A DNA stretch of 64,000 nt from Streptomyces cavernicola. GTDB lineage: Bacteria; Actinomycetota; Actinomycetes; Streptomycetales; Streptomycetaceae. Shown piece by piece: positions 24,594 to 34,337 of this stretch (positions are counted from its first letter, which is position 1; each line of letters opens with the position of its first letter). Under the pieces are notes generated by a model, which did not search any database, had not been told where the DNA came from, and was given only the letters and a program-made list of their open reading frames with translations. Location: assembly GCF_029968035.1 (NCBI RefSeq), contig NZ_JASCIQ010000008.1, forward strand, positions 124,001-188,000, in the 5' to 3' direction. The translations under genes and the position numbers were made by a program.

Positions 24594-25880
24594 ATGTCGA
24601 TGACGAGTCGGCGCGGCCTGCTGGCGAGGTCTGCGGGGGCGGTGGCGCTCACCCTCGCGCCCAGCTCCTGTGCGGCCACGGTGAACACACCACGCGAGCG
24701 CGCCCTCATCGCCGCAGACGGGCGCGTGGACTGGGACGCCTTGCGGGCGCAGTTTCGGCTGGAGCGCGGGTGGGTGAACCTCGCGCTGTTCTACCTGGCG
24801 TCGCATCCCGAGGCGGTGCGGGATGCGGTGGATCATCTGCGGGCGCAAGCCGACGCCAATCCTCTGTCGGTGCCCACGGGGATGGCGCTGCCCGACGGTC
24901 CTACCGGATGGCCCCGGGTACGCGAATCGCTCGCGGCCTATATGGGAGGCCGAGCCGAGGACATCGCGATGACGGCGAGTACGAGTATCGGGCTCGGCGT
25001 CGTCTACAACGGCGTCGTAACCCGGCCGGGGCAGGAGTTCCTGTTGACCGAGCACGACCACGTCTCCCATCGCACCGCCGCCCGCTTGGCCGCCGAAAAG
25101 CATGGCAACAAGGTGCGGCAGGTGTCTTGGTTCTCTGATCCGGCCACCGCGACGGCGGACGGCATCGCGGCTGCGGTCGGCGAGGTGATCCGCCCGAACA
25201 CCAGAGTTGTGGGGATCACCTGGGTGCAGTCCAGCACGGGGCTTCGGATGCCGGTGCGTGCGGTGGCCGAGGTGGTACGCCGAGCCAACGAAGGGCGCAG
25301 TCCCGCCGACCGGTGCCTGCTGGTCGTGGACGGCGTGCACGGCCTTGCGGCAGTCGACGAGGACGCCGCAGGACTGGGCGCGGACGTGGTGATCGCCGGA
25401 ACGCACAAGTGGCTGTTCGGCCCAAGGGGAACGGGGCTGATCTGGGTGGCGCCGGACGTCCTCGAACAGTTGCGGCCCACGTTCGTGAGCTTCATCAGCG
25501 GCGCGGCGGCAGCGCCCCTGTCACCCGGCGGGTTTCTGGCGTTCGAGCATGCCTTCGCCCTGCCGGTGGCGGTGGCACTGCATGAGCAGCTGGGCCGAGC
25601 CCGCGTTGCCACCCGCATCACACAGCTGTCGACCCGAGTGAAACAAGGCCTGAGCCGCATCCGCGGGGTCACCGTGCACACTCCGGCCGACCCGGAACTG
25701 TCGGCGGGGATCACCTGTTTCAGCGTGGCGGGCCACACGCATCAGCAGGTCGTCGACCACGCCGCCGCCGACAACGTACGGCTGTCCACCTCGACCTTCA
25801 CCCGTATCGGCACCGCCGTCATCAACACGCCGGCAGAGATCGACACCGCACTCAACAGCCTGGCCGACCTCACCGGCTAG
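24594..25880 (+). CDS. Class V aminotransferase-like PLP enzyme with an export signal
   Basis: A 428-residue enzyme of the isopenicillin-N epimerase/cysteine desulfurase-like group. The PLP Lys is in VIAGTHKWLFGPRGTG (near 268). LVVDGVHGLAAVD gives the cofactor Asp and His, and ITWVQSSTGLRMPV the substrate loop. The N-terminus is a twin-arginine signal with a possible lipobox: TSRRGLLARSAGAVALT then LAPSSCA. An exported PLP enzyme is uncommon, because cofactor must be inserted before Tat export. ATG 24594 follows AAAGGGG. No partner genes are adjacent, so substrate and reaction (epimerase, lyase or desulfurase type) are open. Confidence 0.85.
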   Translation: MSMTSRRGLLARSAGAVALTLAPSSCAATVNTPRERALIAADGRVDWDALRAQFRLERGWVNLALFYLASHPEAVRDAVDHLRAQADANPLSVPTGMALPDGPTGWPRVRESLAAYMGGRAEDIAMTASTSIGLGVVYNGVVTRPGQEFLLTEHDHVSHRTAARLAAEKHGNKVRQVSWFSDPATATADGIAAAVGEVIRPNTRVVGITWVQSSTGLRMPVRAVAEVVRRANEGRSPADRCLLVVDGVHGLAAVDEDAAGLGADVVIAGTHKWLFGPRGTGLIWVAPDVLEQLRPTFVSFISGAAAAPLSPGGFLAFEHAFALPVAVALHEQLGRARVATRITQLSTRVKQGLSRIRGVTVHTPADPELSAGITCFSVAGHTHQQVVDHAAADNVRLSTSTFTRIGTAVINTPAEIDTALNSLADLTG

Positions 25881-26024
25881 CGCCGAAGGCCGAAGGCTCA
25901 ACTGACCAACGTTTCAGCTGGATCGACTGGTGTGCTCCGGGATCGGGATTCTCGGTAGCGTGACCGTTGGCTGCATGGGGTGTCCATGCGCGCGACTGGT
26001 CCGTGCGAGGGCTTCTGACGGAGC

Positions 26025-26050
26025 GTTCCGGCGGAGAGTTCCGGCGGAGA
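26025..26050. repeat. 13-bp tandem duplication in the FKBP leader
   Basis: GTTCCGGCGGAGA occurs twice head to tail, ending 14 bases before the FKBP start. Copy-number change here would alter the spacing of the leader near the ribosome site. Confidence 0.7.
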
Positions 26051-26064
26051 GTGATGAGGCTGCG

Positions 26065-26469
26065 ATGAGTGAACCGACGAAGCCCGAAGTCGACATTCCG
26101 GAGGGCGACGCTCCCACCGAGTTGACCGTCCGGGATCTGGTCATCGGGGACGGGGCCGAGGTGAAGCCGGGCATGGTGGTCAGGGTCCACTATGTCGGGG
26201 TGACCTTCGAGTCCGGGAAAGAGTTCGACGCCTCCTGGGACCGGGGCCTGCCGTTCAAGTTCGCCCTGGGCAGTGGCAGGGTCATCAAGGGCTGGGACCG
26301 CGGGGTCAGAGGAATGAAGGTCGGCGGTCGGCGCGAGATCATCGTTCCCCCGCGCCTCGGCTACGGCAATCAGTCACCCTCGCCGTTGATCCCGCCGGGC
26401 TCGACCCTGATCTTCGTGGTGGACCTGCTGGACTCGTATTCCAGCACGGCCGGGTGGAGCAACACCTAG
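26065..26469 (+). CDS. FKBP-type peptidyl-prolyl cis-trans isomerase
   Basis: A 134-residue single-domain FKBP that accelerates proline isomerization during folding. Motifs: VKPGMVVRVHYVGVTFESG, FDASWDRGLPFKFALGSG, VIKGWDRGVRGMKVGGRREI, the Tyr of GYGNQ, and LIFVVDLLD. No signal peptide is seen, so it is cytosolic. The ATG has only a weak GAGG ribosome site, placed after the tandem repeat. The 12-residue tail after LLD is not conserved in the fold. The methyltransferase gene follows on the same strand. Confidence 0.93.
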   Translation: MSEPTKPEVDIPEGDAPTELTVRDLVIGDGAEVKPGMVVRVHYVGVTFESGKEFDASWDRGLPFKFALGSGRVIKGWDRGVRGMKVGGRREIIVPPRLGYGNQSPSPLIPPGSTLIFVVDLLDSYSSTAGWSNT

Positions 26470-26576
26470 GGCTAGTACGGCAGATCACGGGCCGAACCAG
26501 GGCCGGACCGAGGCGAGGGCCGGGCAGCGCCCTGATCGTGTTGACCGCCCCCGGCAGGCAGTGCTGGAGTCGGCGG

Positions 26577-27425
<849 letters not shown>

Positions 27426-27500
27426 GCCGGATCGGCTTCTACGAGGAGCCACGAGCCTGAACTCGGCTGTCTGCAGGGGGCGTTGCCCAGCCAGGAACCC

Positions 27501-27540
27501 GAGCCAGGCACCCGAGCCAGGCACCCGAGCCAGGCACCCG
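27501..27540. repeat. 13-bp direct repeat, three exact copies
   Basis: GAGCCAGGCACCC is repeated three times head to tail, with degenerate copies on both sides (about 27485-27560). It is intergenic, just before the terminator shared by the methyltransferase and the transporter. Confidence 0.9.
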
Positions 27541-27586
27541 AGGCGCGCACCCGAGACCCCCGCCCGCGGGCAGGCCACGAGCAGGG

Positions 27587-27636
27587 CACGAGAGGAGGCG
27601 CCTGACCCGCGCTCAGCCGGTCTGGCGCCTCTCGTG
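27587..27636. terminator. Bidirectional terminator between convergent genes
   Basis: CACGAGAGG-A-GGCGCC pairs with GGCGCCTCTCGTG around a 21-base loop (one bulge). It separates the methyltransferase and the MHS transporter genes. Confidence 0.6.
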
Positions 27637-27649
27637 GGCCTTGCTCCTG

Positions 27650-29011
27650 TCAGGTCAGTTCCACGTCCTTCGTCTCCGGCATGCGCCAGATGACGACCAC
27701 GGCGAGGAGCAGCAGCGCCATCGTGTAGAGCAGGAACACCTCGCCGAGACCGTGTGAGCTCAGCCAGGTCTGCAGGTAGGCCGCGCTGCCTCCGCAGGCC
27801 GCGACGGAGAAGGCGTACGGGACGGCGACTCCGGCTGTGCGCATGCCGGTCGGGAACATCTCCGCGTAGACCGTCGGCAGGATCGCCGAGCTCGCGGCGA
27901 TGAACAGCATGGCGATGGTCATGGCGACGCCGAGCTGCCACACCTGGTCGCGGATCAGCAGGTCGAGCGGGAACGTGAGCGCCAGGATCCCGACGTACGA
28001 CAGGAGCATGACCGGCTTGCGGCCGATGCGGTCGGAGAGGATGCCGAAGAGGGGCAGTACGGCGATGAAGACGAGGTTGGCGAGGACGCCCGCCCAGAGC
28101 GCCGCCTCCGGGTCGAAGTGTTTGACGGCGATGGCCTGGGCGGGGGCCGAGACGACCCAGGTGTAGTAGGTGACGGTGCCGCCGAGGGTGATGCCGACGA
28201 CGCGCAGGCAGGCGCGGCGGTTGGCGCGGAAGTCCTGCCAGAGGGACGGCGCGGCGCCCGCACCGGTGGACTCGCGCTGCTTCTCGAAGGCCTCGGTCTC
28301 GGTCAGGCGCATGCGTGTGACCAGGGCGTACGCGCCGATCGCGGCGCCGACGAGGAACGGTACGCGCCAGCCCCAGTTGTGGAGTTGGGCGTCCGTGAGA
28401 GTGCCGGCGAGGACGGCTGCGAGGACTTCGCCGACGACGATGCCGCAGGTTCCGGAGACGTAGATCAGGCTGGACCAGCGGCCGCGACGACCGTGCGGGG
28501 CCATCTCGGAGACGTACGTCTGGGCTGCGGGCAGTTCGCCGCCGTGGGCGAGGCCCTGGACGAGCCGGGTGACGAGGAGCAGGAGTGACGCGCCGACGCC
28601 GATGCTCGCGTGGGTCGGCGCGAGGCCGATGACGAGGCTGCCCGCCGAGGCGAGGCCGACCGACACGATCATGGCGAGGCGGCGGCCCCTGCGGTCGCTG
28701 AGCCGGCCGAAGAGCAGGCCGCCGAGCGGACGCATCAGGAAGCCCACGGCGAAGATCGCGAGGGTGGCCATCAGGGCCGACGCGGGGTCGGACTCGGGGA
28801 AGAACTGCGGGGCGAAGAACGGGGTGAACACCGCGTAGATGTTCCAGTCGTACCACTCGAGGGCGTTGCCGATGCCGGTGCCGAAGACGGTGCGGCGGCG
28901 GGCCGCGCGGTCGGCGGGCGCGGCGGTGGACGGGGGTGGTGCGGCGGCGCCGGCGTCGGCCGTGGTGTCGGGGACGACGGTCGACGGCTGGGCGTGCGGT
29001 TCGCGGGGCAT
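27650..29011 (-). CDS. MHS-family MFS symporter (organic acid/proton type)
   Basis: A 453-residue, 12-helix transporter of the metabolite:H+ symporter family, which includes ketoglutarate, proline and shikimate permeases. It begins its fold with GTGIGNALEWYDWNIYAVFTP, contains LGGLLFGRLSDRRGRRLAM after helix 2 and TRLVQGLAHGGELPAAQTYV in helix 4, all MHS signatures, and repeats GILSDRIGRKPVM in the second half. It lies 64 bases after the M20 amidohydrolase on the same strand, with the Lrp-type regulator divergent. This suggests uptake of an N-acyl amino acid or similar amide that the hydrolase cleaves. Confidence 0.9.
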   Translation of the reverse strand: MPREPHAQPSTVVPDTTADAGAAAPPPSTAAPADRAARRRTVFGTGIGNALEWYDWNIYAVFTPFFAPQFFPESDPASALMATLAIFAVGFLMRPLGGLLFGRLSDRRGRRLAMIVSVGLASAGSLVIGLAPTHASIGVGASLLLLVTRLVQGLAHGGELPAAQTYVSEMAPHGRRGRWSSLIYVSGTCGIVVGEVLAAVLAGTLTDAQLHNWGWRVPFLVGAAIGAYALVTRMRLTETEAFEKQRESTGAGAAPSLWQDFRANRRACLRVVGITLGGTVTYYTWVVSAPAQAIAVKHFDPEAALWAGVLANLVFIAVLPLFGILSDRIGRKPVMLLSYVGILALTFPLDLLIRDQVWQLGVAMTIAMLFIAASSAILPTVYAEMFPTGMRTAGVAVPYAFSVAACGGSAAYLQTWLSSHGLGEVFLLYTMALLLLAVVVIWRMPETKDVELT

Positions 29012-29075
29012 CTGCGACTCCGGAGGGGACGGGGGGTTCGGGGCCGTGGGGGGGGGAACTGGCGGGGAGGGAAGT

Positions 29076-30284
29076 TCAGTTGGCGGCTGCGAGGCGGCGC
29101 AGCGCCAGCTCGGCGTAGAGGGCCGCGCCGTCGCCGAGTACCGCGTCGTCGAACTCGGCGTGCGGTGAGTGGTTGTACGGCGCGTGCGCGGGGTCGCGGT
29201 CGGCCGGGCAGGCGCCGAGCATGACCATCGCGCCGGGCACGGCGTCGAGTACGCGGGAGAAGTCCTCGGAGGCGGTGACCGGCTGCTCGGCCCACGCGTA
29301 GCGTTCCTCGCCGTGCACCTCGGCGACGGTACGGGCGACGAACTCCGCCTCCGCGTGGTCGTTGACGGTCACCGGGTACTGCTCGGCGTACTCGATGTCG
29401 ACGTCGAGGCCGTGGGCGGCGGCGATGCCGCGGCAGACGCGGACCGCGCCGTCCTTGACTCGGGCATGGGCGGTGGGCGAGAAGGAGCGGACGGTCGCCT
29501 CGAAGACGGCCTGCTCGGGGATGACGTTGCTCTGTGTCCCCGCGTGGAAGGAGCCGACGCTGAGGACGACCGTGTCGAACGGGTCGAAGGCGCGGGTGAC
29601 GAAGGTCTGCAGCGCGGTCACCATCTCGCAGGCCGCCGGGACGGGGTCCTTCGCGCGGTGCGGGGCGGAGCCGTGCCCGCCCGCTCCCCGTACCGTCACG
29701 CTGAGCTGGTCGGACGCGGCGAGCACGGGTCCGCGGCGGGTCTGGAACACGCCCTGCGGCAGGGACGCCGAGTTGACGTGGAGCGCGTACGCGGCGACCG
29801 GCCGGGCGTCCGGGCCGGGGCCGGCCGCGTCGAGGAGGCCCTCGTCGAGCATCCGGCCGGCGCCGTCGTAGCCCTCCTCCCCCGGCTGGAACATCAGGAC
29901 GACCTGCCCGGCGAGCGAGTCCCGCCGGGCGGCGAGCAGCCGGGCCGCGCCGACGAGCATCGCGGTGTGCAGGTCGTGCCCGCAGGCGTGCATTCGGCCC
30001 GCGACGCGGGAGCGGTGGTCGCTGGGCACGGCCTCGGTGAGCGGCAGGGCGTCCATGTCGCCGCGCAGCAGCACGGTCGGGCCGGGCCGCGCGCCGTGCA
30101 GCACGCCGGTGACCGAGCTGAGGCCGCGGCCCGTGGAGGTGTGCAGCGGGAGGCCGTCGAGGGCGGTGAGGACCTTCTCCTGCGTACGGGGCAGGTCGAG
30201 GCCGATCTCGGGTTCGGCGTGCAGGGCGCGGCGGAGCCGGACGAGCTCGTCGTGCACCTCGGCCGCGTCGTCACGTACCGACAC
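29076..30284 (-). CDS. M20-family amidohydrolase (N-acyl amino acid hydrolase type)
   Basis: A 402-residue metallohydrolase of the hippurate/IAA-amino-acid hydrolase group. Metal-site motifs: LLRGDMDALPLTE, GRMHACGHDLHTAMLVGAA (Cys-His ligands), MFQPGEEGYDGA (catalytic and bridging Glu) and a C-terminal HSPHAEFDD (last His). The dimerization domain includes GAGGHGSAPHRAKDPV. I chose GTG 30284 because AAAGGAG lies six bases before it; an upstream ATG at 30305 precedes that ribosome site. The enzyme is cytosolic. With the transporter downstream and the divergent Lrp-type regulator it forms a small catabolic unit. Confidence 0.92.
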   Translation of the reverse strand: MSVRDDAAEVHDELVRLRRALHAEPEIGLDLPRTQEKVLTALDGLPLHTSTGRGLSSVTGVLHGARPGPTVLLRGDMDALPLTEAVPSDHRSRVAGRMHACGHDLHTAMLVGAARLLAARRDSLAGQVVLMFQPGEEGYDGAGRMLDEGLLDAAGPGPDARPVAAYALHVNSASLPQGVFQTRRGPVLAASDQLSVTVRGAGGHGSAPHRAKDPVPAACEMVTALQTFVTRAFDPFDTVVLSVGSFHAGTQSNVIPEQAVFEATVRSFSPTAHARVKDGAVRVCRGIAAAHGLDVDIEYAEQYPVTVNDHAEAEFVARTVAEVHGEERYAWAEQPVTASEDFSRVLDAVPGAMVMLGACPADRDPAHAPYNHSPHAEFDDAVLGDGAALYAELALRRLAAAN

Positions 30285-30375
30285 GTGGTGCTCCTTTCCG
30301 TTCACGGTGCTGGTGGTGGTGGAAAGCGTGACCGGCGAAGCACTGTGCTCAGGAATTTGCAGCTATTTTTCTTGC

Positions 30376-31437
30376 GTGACAGATGACGCGCAGGATTCAT
30401 TCACCACGCTGGGCATCGACGAGACCGATCTGAGCCTCGTCCACGCCTTGCAGCTCGACCCGCGCGCCCCGTGGACCAAGGTGGGCGCGGCCCTCGACCT
30501 GGACCCGGTGACGGTGGCGCGCCGCTGGGCGCGGATGGCGGACGCGGGGCTCGCGTGGGTGACGCCGCAGATGGGGCAGGGGCAGTCGGCGCGGGCGTTC
30601 ACCGCGGTGGTGGAGGTGCACTGCGAGGCGGGCCGGTCCCTGGAGGTGGCTGCGACGCTCGCACGGCAGCCGCACGCGTTCACGGTGGAGCACACCACGG
30701 GCAGCCGTGACCTCCTGGTGACGGTGGCGTTGCCGAGCCTCGCGACACTGTCCCGGTATCTGGTCGAGTCGCTCGGCGCGCTGCCGGGCGTACGGGAGAC
30801 GCGCAGCCACCTGGTGACGAGCGTGCACGCGCAGGGCGGCGACTGGCGGCCGCGCGCCCTCGACCCACAGCAGCGGGCGCAGCTCGCGACGGACGGCCCG
30901 GAGCGGGCCACAACGGCCGGGACGCGTCGGCTGACCGACCAGGACCGGCAGTTGATGCTGCTGCTGTGCGCCGACGGGCGGGCCCCGCTGACCGACCTCG
31001 CGGCGGAGCTCGGCGTGAGCGTCAGCACCGTGCGGCGGAGGTTGCACGCCCTGGCCGCGGGCGGGGATCTGGAGTTGCGGTGCGAGGTGGCGCAGCCCCT
31101 GTCCGGCTGGCCGATCGCGACATGGCTGCTCGCGGAGGTGCCGGGCGCCGAACGCGAGGAGATCGCCCGGCAGTTGGCGGAGCTGCCGGAGACCCGGGTG
31201 TGCCTGGGGCTCACGGGCAGCCGCGGCAACCTCTCGTACAGCGCGTGGCTGCGCTCGCTCGACGACGCGGAACGCCTGGAGCAGCTGCTCGCGCAGCGCT
31301 TTCCCCGACTCGTCGTCCTCGACCGGGCGGTGGTGCTGCGGTTCGTGAAGCGGATGGGCCGGCTGCTCGACCCGGTGGGGCGGAGCGTCGGGGTCGTGCC
31401 GATGGACGTGTGGTCGGATCCGTTCGACGAGTACTGA
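30376..31437 (+). CDS. Double Lrp/AsnC-family transcriptional regulator
   Basis: A 353-residue protein made of two Lrp/AsnC units in tandem. Each has a helix-turn-helix and an effector-type domain: the first with LDPVTVARRWARMADAGLAW, the second with LTDLAAELGVSVSTVRRRLH near residue 215. Single Lrp proteins are about 150 residues, so this is the fused form known in actinobacteria. The GTG start is close to an A/T-rich stretch (TATTTTTCTTGC) and has no clear ribosome site, so it may be nearly leaderless. It diverges from the M20 hydrolase gene and probably controls it in response to an amino acid. Confidence 0.88.
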   Translation: MTDDAQDSFTTLGIDETDLSLVHALQLDPRAPWTKVGAALDLDPVTVARRWARMADAGLAWVTPQMGQGQSARAFTAVVEVHCEAGRSLEVAATLARQPHAFTVEHTTGSRDLLVTVALPSLATLSRYLVESLGALPGVRETRSHLVTSVHAQGGDWRPRALDPQQRAQLATDGPERATTAGTRRLTDQDRQLMLLLCADGRAPLTDLAAELGVSVSTVRRRLHALAAGGDLELRCEVAQPLSGWPIATWLLAEVPGAEREEIARQLAELPETRVCLGLTGSRGNLSYSAWLRSLDDAERLEQLLAQRFPRLVVLDRAVVLRFVKRMGRLLDPVGRSVGVVPMDVWSDPFDEY

Positions 31438-31541
31438 ACTACGGTTCCTGTCCGGCGACTTCGGCTCCTCGGAGGCTGCGACAGCCAACTCCCGTCATGC
31501 GCCATGATGTTGCTCTCGGATTCCAGGGGGAGGCGGATCTG

Positions 31542-32330
31542 TTGGGCGACCACGGCTTGCCTGGGGGCGTACGGGGTGCACGGGGTGTGCGGTGTCTGCG
31601 GTCCGTGCTGCTCGGGGTGTTCGGGCTGCTCCTCCTGCTCTCGGGCGGCGGCACCCCGGCCCACGCCGCCGAGCCTCCCCCGGTCGCCGCGCCGTCCCCG
31701 GTCACCGAGTCGTCCCCGGTCACCGAGTCGGACGTCTGCCGTTCCGCCGCTCTCGCGAAGGCGCGGGTGAGTACGTGGGTGCGCCTTGAGCACGGCGGCA
31801 GCACGTACAGCCGGATACGCAGCGGAGTCAGCGTCGAGGTGCCCGAGGCGTGGCCGCTGGCGAAGGATCTGCTGCTGAGCGAGGACAGCAGGCGGTACGC
31901 GGTGGCCATGTCCTGCCTGACCCGCACCGAGCCGGGGCAGTACCGGCGCTGGTCGGAGTGGCGCAGCGGCCGGCCGACGGCGGTGTCCACGAAGAGCGGC
32001 GGCGTGAAGGTCGTCGACCGGACGCACTCCTGGGTGAACGTCTACCGCTCGTTCATCGACGTCGGCCTCTGGCGGGTCCGCGCGGGCGCGGAGCGGTGGA
32101 CGCTGCGACTCGTGCCGCCCGCCGCGCTGCAGAAGGCCCGCTGGACCGAGATCGAGGTGGACCCCGGCACGCCGGGCGCACAGTCGGCGAAGCCACGCCC
32201 TGACGAGGGGGACGGCGCGACGGCTCTTGTGTGGCGTCCCGGCGCGCCGGCCGAGGGGAAGAAGGCGAAAGCCTCCACGGCCCCTCGCGACCTCACCGTT
32301 TCCCTCGAACCGCCCTGGCAGCGTTCCTAG
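31542..32330 (+). CDS. Secreted N-terminal half of a probable DUF6185-type protein
   Basis: A 262-residue exported protein: a basic n-region, a hydrophobic core (CLRSVLLGVFGLLLLLSGGG) and TPAHA, followed by an extracytoplasmic domain starting VTESDVCRSAALAKARVS. I chose TTG 31542, eight bases after AGGGGGAGG; ATG 31497 is an alternative. It ends with TVSLEPPWQRS and TAG at 32328-32330. The same frame continues without a shift through AAQSDRL into the next gene's VVVDRSGTLLWT. I therefore think the two genes are halves of one protein (about 890 residues) separated by a single amber codon, perhaps from TGG or CAG. The family name is from memory. Confidence 0.7.
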   Translation: MGDHGLPGGVRGARGVRCLRSVLLGVFGLLLLLSGGGTPAHAAEPPPVAAPSPVTESSPVTESDVCRSAALAKARVSTWVRLEHGGSTYSRIRSGVSVEVPEAWPLAKDLLLSEDSRRYAVAMSCLTRTEPGQYRRWSEWRSGRPTAVSTKSGGVKVVDRTHSWVNVYRSFIDVGLWRVRAGAERWTLRLVPPAALQKARWTEIEVDPGTPGAQSAKPRPDEGDGATALVWRPGAPAEGKKAKASTAPRDLTVSLEPPWQRS

Positions 32331-32351
32331 GCCGCGCAGAGCGACCGGCTC

Positions 32352-34217
32352 GTGGCCGTGGTCGTGGACCGGTCCGGGACGCTGCTCTGGACCGGGACGA
32401 CCACCGTCCTCCTGCTGTACTCGGCGACCCTGTACCGCAGGCGTTCCACTGCCCCGACTCCCGTACAGGAACGGACACTTCGCAACCTGCGGACCTGGTC
32501 CGTGGCGCTCTTCCTCGTCGCCGTGGCGACCACCGTCGACGATGTGCTCCAACGGTACGGGCAGCGGTACGGCGGCGGGTCGGCGCAGGAGCAGCAGATC
32601 GCGATGGGGACCGTGGTGGCCCAGGCGGCGGCCGTGGCCGCACTGTTCCTCGTGGCCCGGCCGGGCCACCGCGTGCGGGCTGCGACAGCCCTGCTCGCCG
32701 TGCCGCCGGTCGTGGTGACCATGGGGCCGAACTGGTTCGGTCTGGAGAAAATGCGCTTCGCGGGGCATGAGGCGTCGGATTTGGCGGTCACGGCTCAAGG
32801 AACCGCCGCCTTGTGCATGTTGGCGTTGTTCGCGCTCGGTTTCGTGGCGACGGCCTGGCGGCTCGCGGTCGACGGCGGGCTGCTGCCGCCGAGCCGTCGG
32901 CACGCCGGACACGACCGGGTGCTCAGACTCCGCATCGCCGGTCCTGCGGTGCTGCTGTTCGTGACGGTCGTCGGGGTGTGCTTCGTGCTCGCGCAACACC
33001 GCAACTGGCTGCGCGTGACGTGGTTGAGCGACCGCGCGGACCCGGTGTACGAAATCGAGCGGTCGAGGGACGTCGTGCTGGAGGCCCTGTGGTCCGTCCC
33101 CCACGGGCAGGACTGGCTCGCCTGGCAGACCTGGCTGCTCACCGGCGTCGCCGTACTCGCCGTGCTGCGTACCTGGCGTGCGCCCGGGTCGGTGGCGCCG
33201 CTGGACGAGCCGGCGGACCGGCTGCTCTTCCTGACGTTCTTCACGGTCGTGGCCGCACCCACCAGCGGCTATTTCCTGGCCGACAACGCCTTCACCGGAG
33301 TGTGGCTGCTCCTCGCCATGCTCGGCCTGTACGGGGTGGTGGCGCCGTTCGCGCGCCGGTCCGTGCTCGCCCAGCCCTTCGAGGACTCGGGGCGGCCGCT
33401 CGCCGAGTCCGCCGGGCCCGGCATGCGGGCCGTACTGCTCGGCAAGGCCCGCGCGTACCGCGAGACGCATGCCGAACTGCGCCGTCTCGACCAGGGGTTG
33501 TTCGGTGACGTACCGCCGAAGCGGAGCGATCTGGAGCACCGCCTGAGCGCCCTGCACAACTGGCCGTCGGCGGGCGGCTCGGACCGGCTCCCTGCCCAAG
33601 TGTCGGTCGTGGACGGGGCGTTGGCGCTCGGGCCGAGGGACACATGGTGGGCCAACGGCAGCCGTTGCGCCCGTCTCGCGCTGCTCCCCGCCGTGCCGGT
33701 GGCGTTGCTGCTCGTCTGGGTGTGGAACGTGCGGGGCGAGGCCTGGCAGACCACGCTGCACGACCAGTTCGGGCTGGCGTCGCTGCCGTTGCAGCTGGTC
33801 GGGGAGGTGGCGATGTGCACGAGTTCCGCGTTCGTGCTCGGTGCGCTGTGGCGGCGGCTGCCGGGGCGGCGCGGTCCGGCCAAGGCCCTGCCGGTGACGC
33901 TCGCCCTGGCGGTGCCGCCGGCGCTCGACGCGCTGGTGTTCCGGTTGACCGACGAGAGCGCCGCCAACCTCGCGCTGACGGTGACGGCGCTGCTGTTCGT
34001 GCTCACGGTGACGGGGATCGCCGCCGACTTCGACACGTTCCGCGGTGAACGCCGGTACTGGCAGAGCCGGTTGGGCCTGCTCCTGTCGATCTACCAGATG
34101 CGCTACTACTCGCTCCAGGTCGCGTATCTGATCGCCCAGATCCTCGCCATGATCACCATCTGGGAGTTCTTCGCGGCCCCGGACGCACCGCCGGAGCGGC
34201 CGGCCTCGACGAAGTGA
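32352..34217 (+). CDS. Large polytopic membrane protein (C-terminal half of the DUF6185-type pair)
   Basis: A 621-residue protein with many hydrophobic segments: a first helix near residues 10-28, a cluster across 50-320, a soluble part about 340-425 (GLFGDVPPKRSDLEHRLSAL) and more helices to the C-terminus. No catalytic motif is recognised. GTG 32352 is the first of three closely spaced GTG codons but has no ribosome site, as expected if translation originally came from the upstream half in the same frame. It may now be made by reinitiation after the TAG 21 bases earlier, or by readthrough, or not at all. Function unknown. Confidence 0.7.
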   Translation: MAVVVDRSGTLLWTGTTTVLLLYSATLYRRRSTAPTPVQERTLRNLRTWSVALFLVAVATTVDDVLQRYGQRYGGGSAQEQQIAMGTVVAQAAAVAALFLVARPGHRVRAATALLAVPPVVVTMGPNWFGLEKMRFAGHEASDLAVTAQGTAALCMLALFALGFVATAWRLAVDGGLLPPSRRHAGHDRVLRLRIAGPAVLLFVTVVGVCFVLAQHRNWLRVTWLSDRADPVYEIERSRDVVLEALWSVPHGQDWLAWQTWLLTGVAVLAVLRTWRAPGSVAPLDEPADRLLFLTFFTVVAAPTSGYFLADNAFTGVWLLLAMLGLYGVVAPFARRSVLAQPFEDSGRPLAESAGPGMRAVLLGKARAYRETHAELRRLDQGLFGDVPPKRSDLEHRLSALHNWPSAGGSDRLPAQVSVVDGALALGPRDTWWANGSRCARLALLPAVPVALLLVWVWNVRGEAWQTTLHDQFGLASLPLQLVGEVAMCTSSAFVLGALWRRLPGRRGPAKALPVTLALAVPPALDALVFRLTDESAANLALTVTALLFVLTVTGIAADFDTFRGERRYWQSRLGLLLSIYQMRYYSLQVAYLIAQILAMITIWEFFAAPDAPPERPASTK

Positions 34218-34337
34218 GCCGTCTGGGCCGGCCGGCTTGCGGCCCCGCTGGGCGCCGCCCCGTTCCCGCCCGATTGGACGCGTGCTCGCGCGGGACGCAA
34301 CCTGAGAGGAGAAGTGCCAGGTTCTGAGGTGGTACCC

